Shown here one piece after another: positions 17,774 through 25,021 of a stretch of 64,000 nt of DNA; position 1 is the first letter of the stretch, and every line of letters begins with the position of its first letter. A program made the position numbers and the translations under genes. Source of the DNA: Stenotrophomonas sp. NA06056 (GTDB taxonomy: Bacteria; Pseudomonadota; Gammaproteobacteria; Xanthomonadales; Xanthomonadaceae); assembly GCF_013364355.1 (NCBI RefSeq), contig NZ_CP054931.1, positions 2,480,001 through 2,544,000 of the forward strand, written 5' to 3'. The notes beneath the pieces were generated by a model. That model was not told the origin of the DNA and made no database searches. It saw only the letters and a list, made by a program, of their open reading frames with translations.

Positions 17774-19630
17774 TCAGATAGCCACGTTCTGGAGCTTCTT
17801 GCGGCGGCCGTAGATCAGCGTCGCCAGTGCACGCGATACGGTGATCGCGGTGAACATGGAAGCGAAAATACCGATGATCATGGTCAGCGCGAAGCCCTTC
17901 AGCGGACCGGTACCGAATGCGAACAGCGCCACACCGACGATCAAGCCGGTCAGGTTGGCGTCGAGGATGGTGCCCGAAGCGCGCTCGTAACCGGTCACGA
18001 TCGCGGTCTTGCCCGGCACGCCGGCACGCAGCTCTTCACGGATACGCTCGTTGATCAGCACGTTGGCGTCGACCGACAGACCGACCGACAACGCCAGGCC
18101 GGCAAAGCCCGGCAGGGTCATGGTCGCACCGAACAGCGACATCACCGCCACCACGATCAGCAGGTTGAACAGCATCGCGATCGAGGTGATCAGGCCGAAC
18201 ATGCGGTAGTAGATGGTGAAGAACACCAGGGTGAACATGAAGGCGTAGACCACCGCGGTGATGCCGTTCTTGACGTTCTCCGCACCCAGGCTCGGGCCGA
18301 CCACGCGCTCTTCCACGAAGTCCATCGGTGCAGCCAGCGAGCCCGACTTCAGCAGCTTGGCCAGGTCTTCGGCTTCCTTCTTCTGCAGACCGGTGGTCTG
18401 GAAGTTCTTGCCGAACACGCCGTTGATGTTGGCCACCGAGATCACTTCCTCGTTGACCTTGAAGCCACGCACTTCCTGGCCGTCGACGACAGTCACGGTC
18501 GGCACGCGCTCGGTGTACACCACCGCCATCGGCTTGTTCACGTTGGCACTGGTGAAGTCGAACATGCGCTGGCCACCGACGTTGTTCAGCGTCACGCTGA
18601 CTGCCGGGGTGCCACTGGTGGAATCGGTCACCGCCTGCGCGGCCACCATCTGGTCACCGGTGACGATCACGCGCTTGTTCAGCAGCACCGGGCCACCGTT
18701 GTCACGACGCTGGTAGACCTTGGCTTCCGGCGGGATGCGACCCGACGCGATGGCGTCCTGCGCATTGCCATCCACCACGGCCCGGTATTCCAGGGTGGCG
18801 GTGGCACCGATCATGCGCTTGGCTTCGGCCGTGTCCTGCACGCCCGGCAGCTGCACCACCACGCGGTCGGCACCCTGGCGCTGGATGATCGGCTCGGACA
18901 CGCCGAGCTGGTTCACACGGTTGCGCAGGGTGTTGATGTTCTGCTCGATGGCGCCGTTGGCGATCTGCGCGATCTCGGCTTCCGGAATGGAGACCGTGAT
19001 GCGGTTGCCACTGACGTCGTAGCCGAGGGTCGGCTGCGCCTTGGCCAGCGCGGCGCGGGCACGGGTTCCGGCATCTTCGCCGGCCGACGGGCTCAGGTTG
19101 GCGACGATGGTGTTGTCGGCACGACGCTCGACCGACTGGTAGGCGATGCGCGCGTCACGCAGGGTGCTGCGCACGTCTTCGGTGTAGGCGTCCAGGCGCT
19201 TGTCCAGCGCGGCCTTCTGGTCGACCTGCAGCACGAAGTGCACGCCGCCCTGCAGGTCCAGGCCCAGCACCATCGGGCGACCGCCGAGCTTGGCCAGCCA
19301 GTCCGGCACGGTCGAGGCCAGGTTCAGGGCCACCGTGTAGTTCTCGCCCACGCTGTCACGCAGCGCATCGCTGGCGGCGGACTGCGACTTCAGGTCCGAC
19401 AGGCGGACGATCAGGCTGTCCCCTTCCTTCTCTGCGCCGAGCGTGGTGACACCGGCCTTCTTCAGGTCGGCCAGCACGCGGTCACGCAGCGCATCGTCGA
19501 CCTGGCCGCCACGGTTGGCGGTGATCTGGATGGCCGGGTCCTTCTGGTAGATGTTGGGCAGTGCGTACAGCGCGCTGAGCGCCAGTACGATCACGATGAC
19601 GACGTACTTCCAGCGTGGAAATTCGAGCAT
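17774..19630 (-). CDS. secD: Protein translocase subunit SecD
   Basis: A 618-residue partner of SecF. Visible are the N-terminal helix (YVVIVIVLALSALYALPNIY), DLQGGVHFVLQVD near residue 95, a large periplasmic P1 domain, and the C-terminal helices with 'LALSVGLSVDANVLINERIREEL', which carries the conserved proton-path Asp. Length is typical. ATG 19630 (MLEFPRWKYV) is preferred to the ORF start eight codons earlier. Confidence 0.95.
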   Translation of the reverse strand: MLEFPRWKYVVIVIVLALSALYALPNIYQKDPAIQITANRGGQVDDALRDRVLADLKKAGVTTLGAEKEGDSLIVRLSDLKSQSAASDALRDSVGENYTVALNLASTVPDWLAKLGGRPMVLGLDLQGGVHFVLQVDQKAALDKRLDAYTEDVRSTLRDARIAYQSVERRADNTIVANLSPSAGEDAGTRARAALAKAQPTLGYDVSGNRITVSIPEAEIAQIANGAIEQNINTLRNRVNQLGVSEPIIQRQGADRVVVQLPGVQDTAEAKRMIGATATLEYRAVVDGNAQDAIASGRIPPEAKVYQRRDNGGPVLLNKRVIVTGDQMVAAQAVTDSTSGTPAVSVTLNNVGGQRMFDFTSANVNKPMAVVYTERVPTVTVVDGQEVRGFKVNEEVISVANINGVFGKNFQTTGLQKKEAEDLAKLLKSGSLAAPMDFVEERVVGPSLGAENVKNGITAVVYAFMFTLVFFTIYYRMFGLITSIAMLFNLLIVVAVMSLFGATMTLPGFAGLALSVGLSVDANVLINERIREELRAGVPGKTAIVTGYERASGTILDANLTGLIVGVALFAFGTGPLKGFALTMIIGIFASMFTAITVSRALATLIYGRRKKLQNVAI

Positions 19631-19691
19631 TGCTTGGGTCCCGCGCGGCGCCATCCCCGGCGCCGCGGTTGTGCTTCAGAAAGGGAGTGGC

Positions 19692-20036
19692 TTACTTGGC
19701 CGAATCCAGGGTGCCGGTCGGCAGCACGCTGCCGACAGCGCCCTTCTGCACGCGGATGCGCACGTTCTCGGCCACTTCGACGGTGACGAAGTTGTCGCCG
19801 ATGTCGGTGACCTTGCCGGCGATGCCGCCGTTGGTCAGCACTTCGTCGCCGCGCTTGATCTTCTCCAGCATGGCCTTGTGCTCCTTCTGCCGCTTCATCT
19901 GCGGGCGGATCATCAGGAAGTACATGATGGCGATCAGGATGATCGGGAACAGCAGCGTGGTCAGGCCCATGCCCTGCGGTTGGCCGCCAGCGGCCTGGGC
20001 GTGGGCGGCGGGAATCAGGAAGGCAAGCAGGTTCAT
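19692..20036 (-). CDS. yajC: Preprotein translocase accessory protein YajC
   Basis: A 114-residue protein with a periplasmic-start Ala-rich lead, one helix (LTTLLFPIILIAIMYFLMI) and the invariant RPQMKRQKEHKAM after it, followed by a small beta domain with GDEVLTNGGIAGKV. AAAGGA lies upstream of ATG 20036. It stands between tgt and secD as in most gammaproteobacteria. Confidence 0.95.
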   Translation of the reverse strand: MNLLAFLIPAAHAQAAGGQPQGMGLTTLLFPIILIAIMYFLMIRPQMKRQKEHKAMLEKIKRGDEVLTNGGIAGKVTDIGDNFVTVEVAENVRIRVQKGAVGSVLPTGTLDSAK

Positions 20037-20172
20037 CGTTGGTCCTTTGGTTGGGCGGCGCTTCGGCCGTTTCACGGGCACGAGGTGTCGACCGCGGATC
20101 TGGGTCAGCCTTGAAGTATGCCACGGCCCCGGGCATTCGTCCTTGGGCCGTTTGGCAGGGGGTGCTGCGGGT

Positions 20173-21303
20173 TTACAGGGGCGGCGCTACCGCCCCGCGT
20201 GCTGCGTAGAAGGACTCGCGGAAGGACAGGAAGGTTCCCGCCTCGATGGCCGCGCGGATGTCGGCCATCAGTTTTTCGTAATAGAAGAGGTTGTGCTGGG
20301 TGCCCAGCATCGGCGCCAGCATCTCGTTGCAGCGGTCCAGATGGCGCAGGTACGAGCGGGTATAGCCGCCGGCACAGGCCACGCAGCCACAGCCCGGCTC
20401 GATCGGGTCCATGTCCCGCGCGTACTGCGAATTGCGGATGCGGACGGTACCGAACGAGGTGAAATAGTGGCCGTTGCGCGCATTCCGGGTCGGCATCACG
20501 CAATCGAACATGTCCACGCCACGTGCGACGCCCTCGACCAGATCCTCAGGTCGGCCCACGCCCATCAGGTAGCGCGGACGGTCGGCGGGCAGTTCGGGGT
20601 CCAGATGGTCGAGCATGGCGTTGCGCTCGTCCTCCGGCTCACCCACGGCCAGGCCGCCGATGGCATAGCCGTCGAAGCCGATTCCCTGCAGGGCCTCGGC
20701 CGAGCGGCTGCGCAGATCGGTATGTACCCCGCCCTGGACGATGCCGAACAGGGCCGCGTCATTGCCCAGCTCGTCATGCGCGTTGCGGCTGCGCTGGGCC
20801 CAGCGCAGGCTCAGCTCCATCGAGCGGCGGGCGACGTCCTCGGTGGCCGGGTACGGCGTGCACTCGTCGAAGATCATCACCACGTCCGAATCGAGCACCT
20901 TCTGGATCTTCATGCTCTCTTCCGGCCCCAGGAATACCCGGGCACCGTCGGTCGGCGAGGCGAAGGTCACGCCCTGCTCGGTGATCTTGCGACGGTGGGC
21001 CAGCGAGAACACCTGGAAGCCACCGGAGTCGGTCAGGATCGGGCCATCCCAGCGGCAGAAGCCGTGCAGGCCACCGTGGTCGGCGATGATGTCCAGGCCC
21101 GGGCGCAGATACAGGTGGAAGGTGTTGCCGAGGATGATCTCGGCGCCCAGTGCCCGCACCTGGTCCGGCAGGATGCCCTTGACCGAGCCATAGGTCCCCA
21201 CCGGCATGAAGGCCGGCGTTTCCACCGTGCCACGCGGGAAGGTCAGGCGGCCACGGCGGGCGCGGCCGTCGCGGGTCTTGAGCTGGAACTGCAGTCGGGA
21301 CAT
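20173..21303 (-). CDS. tgt: Queuine tRNA-ribosyltransferase
   Basis: A 376-residue enzyme that swaps guanine-34 for preQ1 in GUN-anticodon tRNAs. Motifs: [22 protein letters not shown] with the catalytic Asp, [35 protein letters not shown] and the zinc site CGCVAC..C..H near the end. ATG 21303 ([18 protein letters not shown]) is the standard N-terminus. QueA, the next enzyme of the pathway, is encoded 140 bases upstream on the same strand. Confidence 0.96.
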   Translation of the reverse strand: MSRLQFQLKTRDGRARRGRLTFPRGTVETPAFMPVGTYGSVKGILPDQVRALGAEIILGNTFHLYLRPGLDIIADHGGLHGFCRWDGPILTDSGGFQVFSLAHRRKITEQGVTFASPTDGARVFLGPEESMKIQKVLDSDVVMIFDECTPYPATEDVARRSMELSLRWAQRSRNAHDELGNDAALFGIVQGGVHTDLRSRSAEALQGIGFDGYAIGGLAVGEPEDERNAMLDHLDPELPADRPRYLMGVGRPEDLVEGVARGVDMFDCVMPTRNARNGHYFTSFGTVRIRNSQYARDMDPIEPGCGCVACAGGYTRSYLRHLDRCNEMLAPMLGTQHNLFYYEKLMADIRAAIEAGTFLSFRESFYAARGAVAPPL

Positions 21304-21363
21304 GGAGCGGTCATTCAGGCAAATAGTCGCCCATTGTCTCTCAAAACCGCCCTTCCTGCTCCG

Positions 21364-21419
21364 GTAGCGCCGGGCCATGCCCGGCGGATGGCCCGCAAGT
21401 GCGCACCAACGGTGCGCAC
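21364..21419. repeat. SMAG-like palindromes between queA and tgt
   Basis: A GTAG unit at 21364-21386 folds through CGCCGGG/CCCGGCG, and a second palindrome GTGCGCACC..GGTGCGCAC lies at 21399-21419. They sit inside the presumed operon and might modulate downstream expression. Confidence 0.75.
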
Positions 21420-21443
21420 CCACCGCAAGCGAATGCCGGCGCC

Positions 21444-22511
21444 CTACCCCGCCTGCGGGAACAGCAGCATCGCGTCGCCATAGCTGAAGAAGCGGTAATG
21501 CTGCTCGATCGCGTGCTGGTAGGCCTCGAATACCCGGTCCTTGCCGGCGAACGCAGAGATCATCATCAACAGCGTGCTTTCCGGCAGATGAAAATTGGTC
21601 ACCATCGCGTCGACACTGCGGATCCGGTAGCCCGGGGTGATGAAGATCTGCGTCTCGCCAGCGAACGGCAGCAGCTCGCCATCGCGCATCGCGCTTTCCA
21701 GCGCGCGCACCACGGTGGTGCCCACGCCGATCACCCGGCCACCGGCCGCGCGCGTGCGCCGTACCTGCTGCACCAGCTCGGCACCGACGTTCAGCCACTC
21801 GCGGTGCATCACGTGGTCTTTCAGGTCGTCCGCGCGCACCGGCTGGAACGTGCCCGCGCCCACGTGCAGGGTGACGTGGCCGAACTCCACGCCCTTGTCC
21901 TTCAGTGCGGCCAGCAGCGGCTCATCGAAGTGCAGCCCTGCCGTCGGCGCCGCCACCGCGCCCACTTCGCGGGCGAACACGGTCTGGTAGCGCTCGCGGT
22001 CGTCCACGCCCGGCTCGCGCTGGATGTAAGGCGGCAACGGCAGCCGGCCTGCATGCAGCAGCCACTGTTCCAGCGACTCCGGCACATGGAACTGCAGCAC
22101 GTAGAACTCGCCGTCACGGCCCAGCACTTCGGCTTCGCCACCGGCATCCAGGGCGATGCGGCTGCCGGCCTTCGGCGACTTGCTGGCACCCACCTGGGCC
22201 CGCGCCTGCTGGCCGCCGAGCAGGCGCTCGATCAGGATCTCCACGCGGCCACCGCTGGCCTTCTGCCCGAACAGGCGCGCCGGGATCACCCGGGTGTCGT
22301 TGAACACCAGCAGGTCACCCGGTTGCAGCAGCGACGGCAGGTCACGCACCTGCAGGTCGGTGAAGGCAGCTGGAGCCGCCGGTACCAGCAGCAGACGGCT
22401 CGCCGAGCGCTCTGCCAAGGGTGCCTGGGCGATCAGCTCGGCCGGCAGGTCGTAATGGAAATCGGACTTCTTCAAGGCAGTGGACGGCAACAGGTCGACA
22501 ATGGCGCGCAT
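21444..22511 (-). CDS. queA: tRNA preQ1(34) S-adenosylmethionine ribosyltransferase-isomerase
   Basis: A 355-residue enzyme that adds the ribosyl part of SAM to preQ1 in tRNA. Family blocks: [80 protein letters not shown] and [21 protein letters not shown] 22511 adds a dozen residues before the usual beginning; a TTG at 22475 (just before KKSDF) is the alternative start. It heads the leftward tgt-yajC-secDF run. Confidence 0.95.
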   Translation of the reverse strand: MRAIVDLLPSTALKKSDFHYDLPAELIAQAPLAERSASRLLLVPAAPAAFTDLQVRDLPSLLQPGDLLVFNDTRVIPARLFGQKASGGRVEILIERLLGGQQARAQVGASKSPKAGSRIALDAGGEAEVLGRDGEFYVLQFHVPESLEQWLLHAGRLPLPPYIQREPGVDDRERYQTVFAREVGAVAAPTAGLHFDEPLLAALKDKGVEFGHVTLHVGAGTFQPVRADDLKDHVMHREWLNVGAELVQQVRRTRAAGGRVIGVGTTVVRALESAMRDGELLPFAGETQIFITPGYRIRSVDAMVTNFHLPESTLLMMISAFAGKDRVFEAYQHAIEQHYRFFSYGDAMLLFPQAG

Positions 22512-22558
22512 TGTACGTCCAGCGTCTGCGAGACTGCGCAGCGGACACCGAACGTCGC

Positions 22559-22588
22559 GCAAAATGCTGCTATGCAGCAGTCTTTTGC
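22559..22588. promoter_or_regulatory. Interrupted palindrome upstream of the aminotransferase gene
   Basis: An outer GCAAAA/TTTTGC and inner TGCTGC/GCAGCA form a dyad in the 210-base gap between divergent queA and the aminotransferase gene. A second CGCGCAAAA word occurs at 22597-22605, and an extended -10-like TGCTAGCAT lies at 22613-22621. It looks like an operator/promoter region; the regulator is unknown. Confidence 0.4.
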
Positions 22589-22638
22589 GGGGTTATCGCG
22601 CAAAAAAACAAGTGCTAGCATCGACGAGGAAGTCCGCT

Positions 22639-22696
22639 GCACGAGCCCGCCCCAAGCGCGCGTGAAGACGCGCGTTTTGCTTTTGAAGGCCCGTGC
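22639..22696 (+). promoter_or_regulatory. Structured leader with intrinsic-terminator hairpin ahead of the aminotransferase gene
   Basis: The hairpin CGCGCGT-GAAG-ACGCGCG at 22657-22674 is followed by TTTTGCTTTT, a terminator pattern lying before the gene's own ribosome site (AGGAG near 22710). GCACGAGCC at 22639-22647 can pair with GGCCCGTGC at 22688-22696 around it with one mismatch. This suggests transcription attenuation. No known riboswitch class was recognised. Confidence 0.5.
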
Positions 22697-22721
22697 GACC
22701 CAACGTTTCAGGAGATCTGCA

Positions 22722-24218
22722 ATGAGCTTCATCGAACGCCTCGCCCCCCTCCGCGCCCAGCCCGGCACCCGCCTCACCAACGGCCTGGATGACGCAACCC
22801 TGACCGCCCTCTCCGCCAACCACCCGCAACTGGTTGCCGCGGTCGATGCCGCTGCTGCCGAGTTCGCGCGCGTGCAGGCCGAGCTGGGGCCGTTGCTGGC
22901 ACAGGATGAGCAGGCGCAGATCGATGCCATGCAGGACGGCTTCGTCAATTTCTATGCCGATGATGCGGTTACCCCGTACGTGGCGCTGGCCGCACGCGGC
23001 CCGTGGGTGGTGACCCTGAAGGGCGCGGTGCTGTACGACGCTGGCGGCTACGGCATGCTCGGCTTCGGCCATACCCCCGATGCGGTCATGGAGGCGATGT
23101 CACGGCCGCAGGTGATGGCCAACATCATGACCCCCAGCCTGTCCCAGCAGCGCTTCATCACTGCGCTGCGGGCCGAGATCGGCCACCGTCGTGGCGGCTG
23201 CCCGTTCACGCGCTTCATGTGCCTGAATTCCGGCTCCGAAGCGGTCGGACTGGCTGCGCGAATCGCCGACGTCAACGCCAAGCTGCAGACCGACCCGGGC
23301 GCCCGCCATGCAGGCGCGGCAATCAAGCGCGTGGTCATCAAGGGCAGCTTCCACGGCCGTACCGACCGCCCGGCGCTGTACTCCGATTCCAGCCGCAAGA
23401 CCTACCTGCAGCACCTGGCCAGCTACCGTGGCGAGGAATCGGTGATTACCGTCGCCCCGTACGACGAGGCCGGCCTGCGCAAGGTGTTCGAGGATGCCGC
23501 GCAGAACAACTGGTTCATCGAAGCGGTGTTCCTGGAGCCGGTGATGGGTGAAGGCGACCCGGGTCGTTCGGTGCCGCCGGCGTTCTATGCGCTGGCCCGC
23601 GAACTGACCCGCGCCCACGGCAGCCTGCTGCTGCTGGACTCGATCCAGGCCGGCCTGCGCGCGCATGGCGTGCTGTCGGTGGTGGACTATCCGGGCTTCG
23701 AAGGCCTGGATGCGCCGGACATGGAAACCTATTCCAAGGCGCTGAACGCCGCGCAGTATCCGCTGTCGGTGCTGGCAGTGACCGATCACGCCGCGCAGCT
23801 GTACCGCAAGGGCATCTACGGCAACACCATGACCAGCAATCCGCGTGCGCTGGACGTGGCCTGCGCCACCCTGGCCCAGTTGACCCCGCAGGTCCGCGCG
23901 ACCATCACCGAGCGCGGCGCCGAGGCCGTACGCAAGCTGGAGCAGCTGAAGAGCGAGCTGGGCGGCCTGATCACCAAGGTGCAGGGCACCGGCCTGCTGT
24001 TCTCCTGCGAGCTGGCGCCGCAGTTCAAGTGCTATGGCGCCAATTCCACCGAGGAATGGCTGCGCCAGCACGGCATCAACGTGATCCACGGCGGCGAGAA
24101 CTCGCTGCGCTTCACCCCGCACTTCGGCATGGACAGCAGCGAGCTGGACCTGCTGGTGGGCATGGTGGGCCGCGCGCTGCGTGAAGGGCCCCGCCGCGAG
24201 CAGGCTGCCGCTGCGTAA
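22722..24218 (+). CDS. Class III (fold type I) PLP-dependent aminotransferase
   Basis: A 498-residue enzyme. Class III signs are FMCLNSGSEAVGLAARIA (cofactor phosphate loop), VIKGSFHGRTDRPA, and YSKALNAAQYPLSVL holding the Schiff-base Lys. The usual 'DEVQTGxGRTG' stretch reads LLLLDSIQAGLRAHG, keeping the pyridine-contacting Asp but changing the next residue. An extra N-terminal 70 residues precede the core. ATG 22722 has AGGAG upstream; the much longer open frame before it is queA antisense. The substrate is not evident. A leader terminator suggests control by attenuation. Confidence 0.85.
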   Translation: MSFIERLAPLRAQPGTRLTNGLDDATLTALSANHPQLVAAVDAAAAEFARVQAELGPLLAQDEQAQIDAMQDGFVNFYADDAVTPYVALAARGPWVVTLKGAVLYDAGGYGMLGFGHTPDAVMEAMSRPQVMANIMTPSLSQQRFITALRAEIGHRRGGCPFTRFMCLNSGSEAVGLAARIADVNAKLQTDPGARHAGAAIKRVVIKGSFHGRTDRPALYSDSSRKTYLQHLASYRGEESVITVAPYDEAGLRKVFEDAAQNNWFIEAVFLEPVMGEGDPGRSVPPAFYALARELTRAHGSLLLLDSIQAGLRAHGVLSVVDYPGFEGLDAPDMETYSKALNAAQYPLSVLAVTDHAAQLYRKGIYGNTMTSNPRALDVACATLAQLTPQVRATITERGAEAVRKLEQLKSELGGLITKVQGTGLLFSCELAPQFKCYGANSTEEWLRQHGINVIHGGENSLRFTPHFGMDSSELDLLVGMVGRALREGPRREQAAAA

Positions 24219-24230
24219 CCGCCCGCTTCG

Positions 24231-24307
24231 GTAGAGCCGAGCCCATGCTCGGCTGGCGCCTTTGCCGCGATCTGAACGAAGAGCAGCCGAGCATGGCTCG
24301 GCTCTAC
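24231..24307. repeat. Inverted pair of SMAG palindromes (GAGCC subtype)
   Basis: Units 24231-24255 and 24284-24307 fold through GCCGAGC/GCTCGGC and face each other, like the pair at 14613-14678, with an unrelated spacer. Confidence 0.85.
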
Positions 24308-24341
24308 AGAAGGCCTCTCAAGGCCTCATAATCCTTGGACA

Positions 24342-24384
24342 CCCCGTCCCTGACCGCCCTGCGGTCGGCGGCGGGGCGTTTTCG
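24342..24384 (+). terminator. Nested hairpin with T-rich tail before the LOG gene
   Basis: Outer CCCCG/CGGGG (24342-24346, 24372-24376) and inner GACCGC/GCGGTC (24352-24366) precede CGTTTTCGTTT. It probably ends the aminotransferase transcript; being only 25 bases from the next start it could also act on the LOG gene. Confidence 0.6.
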
Positions 24385-24408
24385 TTTCCGGCCAAGACAG
24401 GAAGATCC

Positions 24409-25002
24409 ATGAAGTCGATCTGTGTGTACTGCGGTTCCAACGCTGGCAGCAAGCCGGTCTACACCGAACGCGCCATTGCGCTGGGCGATCGCATCGCCCG
24501 CGACGGCATGCGCCTGGTATACGGCGGCGGCAATGTCGGCCTGATGGGCACTGTGGCCAATGCCGTGCTCGCCGCCGGGGGTGAGGTCACCGGCGTGATT
24601 CCGCGCCAGCTGGCCGACTGGGAAGTGGCCCATCGCGGCCTGACCGAACTGGAGATCGTCGGCTCGATGCATGAGCGCAAGTCGCGCATGTTCGATCTGT
24701 CCGATGGCTTCGTCGCCCTGCCCGGCGGTTTCGGCACGATGGAAGAGATCTTCGAGATGCTGACCTGGCGCCAGCTCGGCATCGGCAACAAGCCCTGCGC
24801 GTTCCTCGATGTGGACGGCTTCTACGCGCCACTGATCGGCATGATCGATCGCATGGTGGAAGAGCGCTTCCTGCACCCCGAGCAGCGCCAGGACCTGTGG
24901 TACGGCTCGGACATCGAGGAGATGCTGACCTGGATGAAAAACTACCAGCCAGCCCAGGCCTCGAAGTGGATCGACGAGAAGCGCCGCGCGGCGCTGCGTT
25001 GA
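24409..25002 (+). CDS. LOG family protein (TIGR00730)
   Basis: A 197-residue Rossmann-fold protein with CVYCGSNAGSKPVY at the start, LVYGGGNVGLMG, and the phosphoribohydrolase motif PGGFGTMEEIFEMLTW. LOG enzymes release a base from a nucleoside monophosphate, for example free cytokinin from its ribotide; in non-plant bacteria the physiological substrate is debated. ATG 24409 is at the domain start, with AGGAAG upstream. Confidence 0.92.
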   Translation: MKSICVYCGSNAGSKPVYTERAIALGDRIARDGMRLVYGGGNVGLMGTVANAVLAAGGEVTGVIPRQLADWEVAHRGLTELEIVGSMHERKSRMFDLSDGFVALPGGFGTMEEIFEMLTWRQLGIGNKPCAFLDVDGFYAPLIGMIDRMVEERFLHPEQRQDLWYGSDIEEMLTWMKNYQPAQASKWIDEKRRAALR

Positions 25003-25021
25003 AGACGGCGTGCGCGGTGGC

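Noticed and set aside
21399..22721. Long N-terminal extension of the class III aminotransferase
   Set aside because: The frame is open but antisense to queA; the good ribosome site and family core start at 22722.
22628..22721. Known riboswitch (guanidine, preQ1 or SAM/SAH type) in the aminotransferase leader
   Set aside because: Conserved core sequences of these classes were not recognised, so it is reported only as a possible attenuator.
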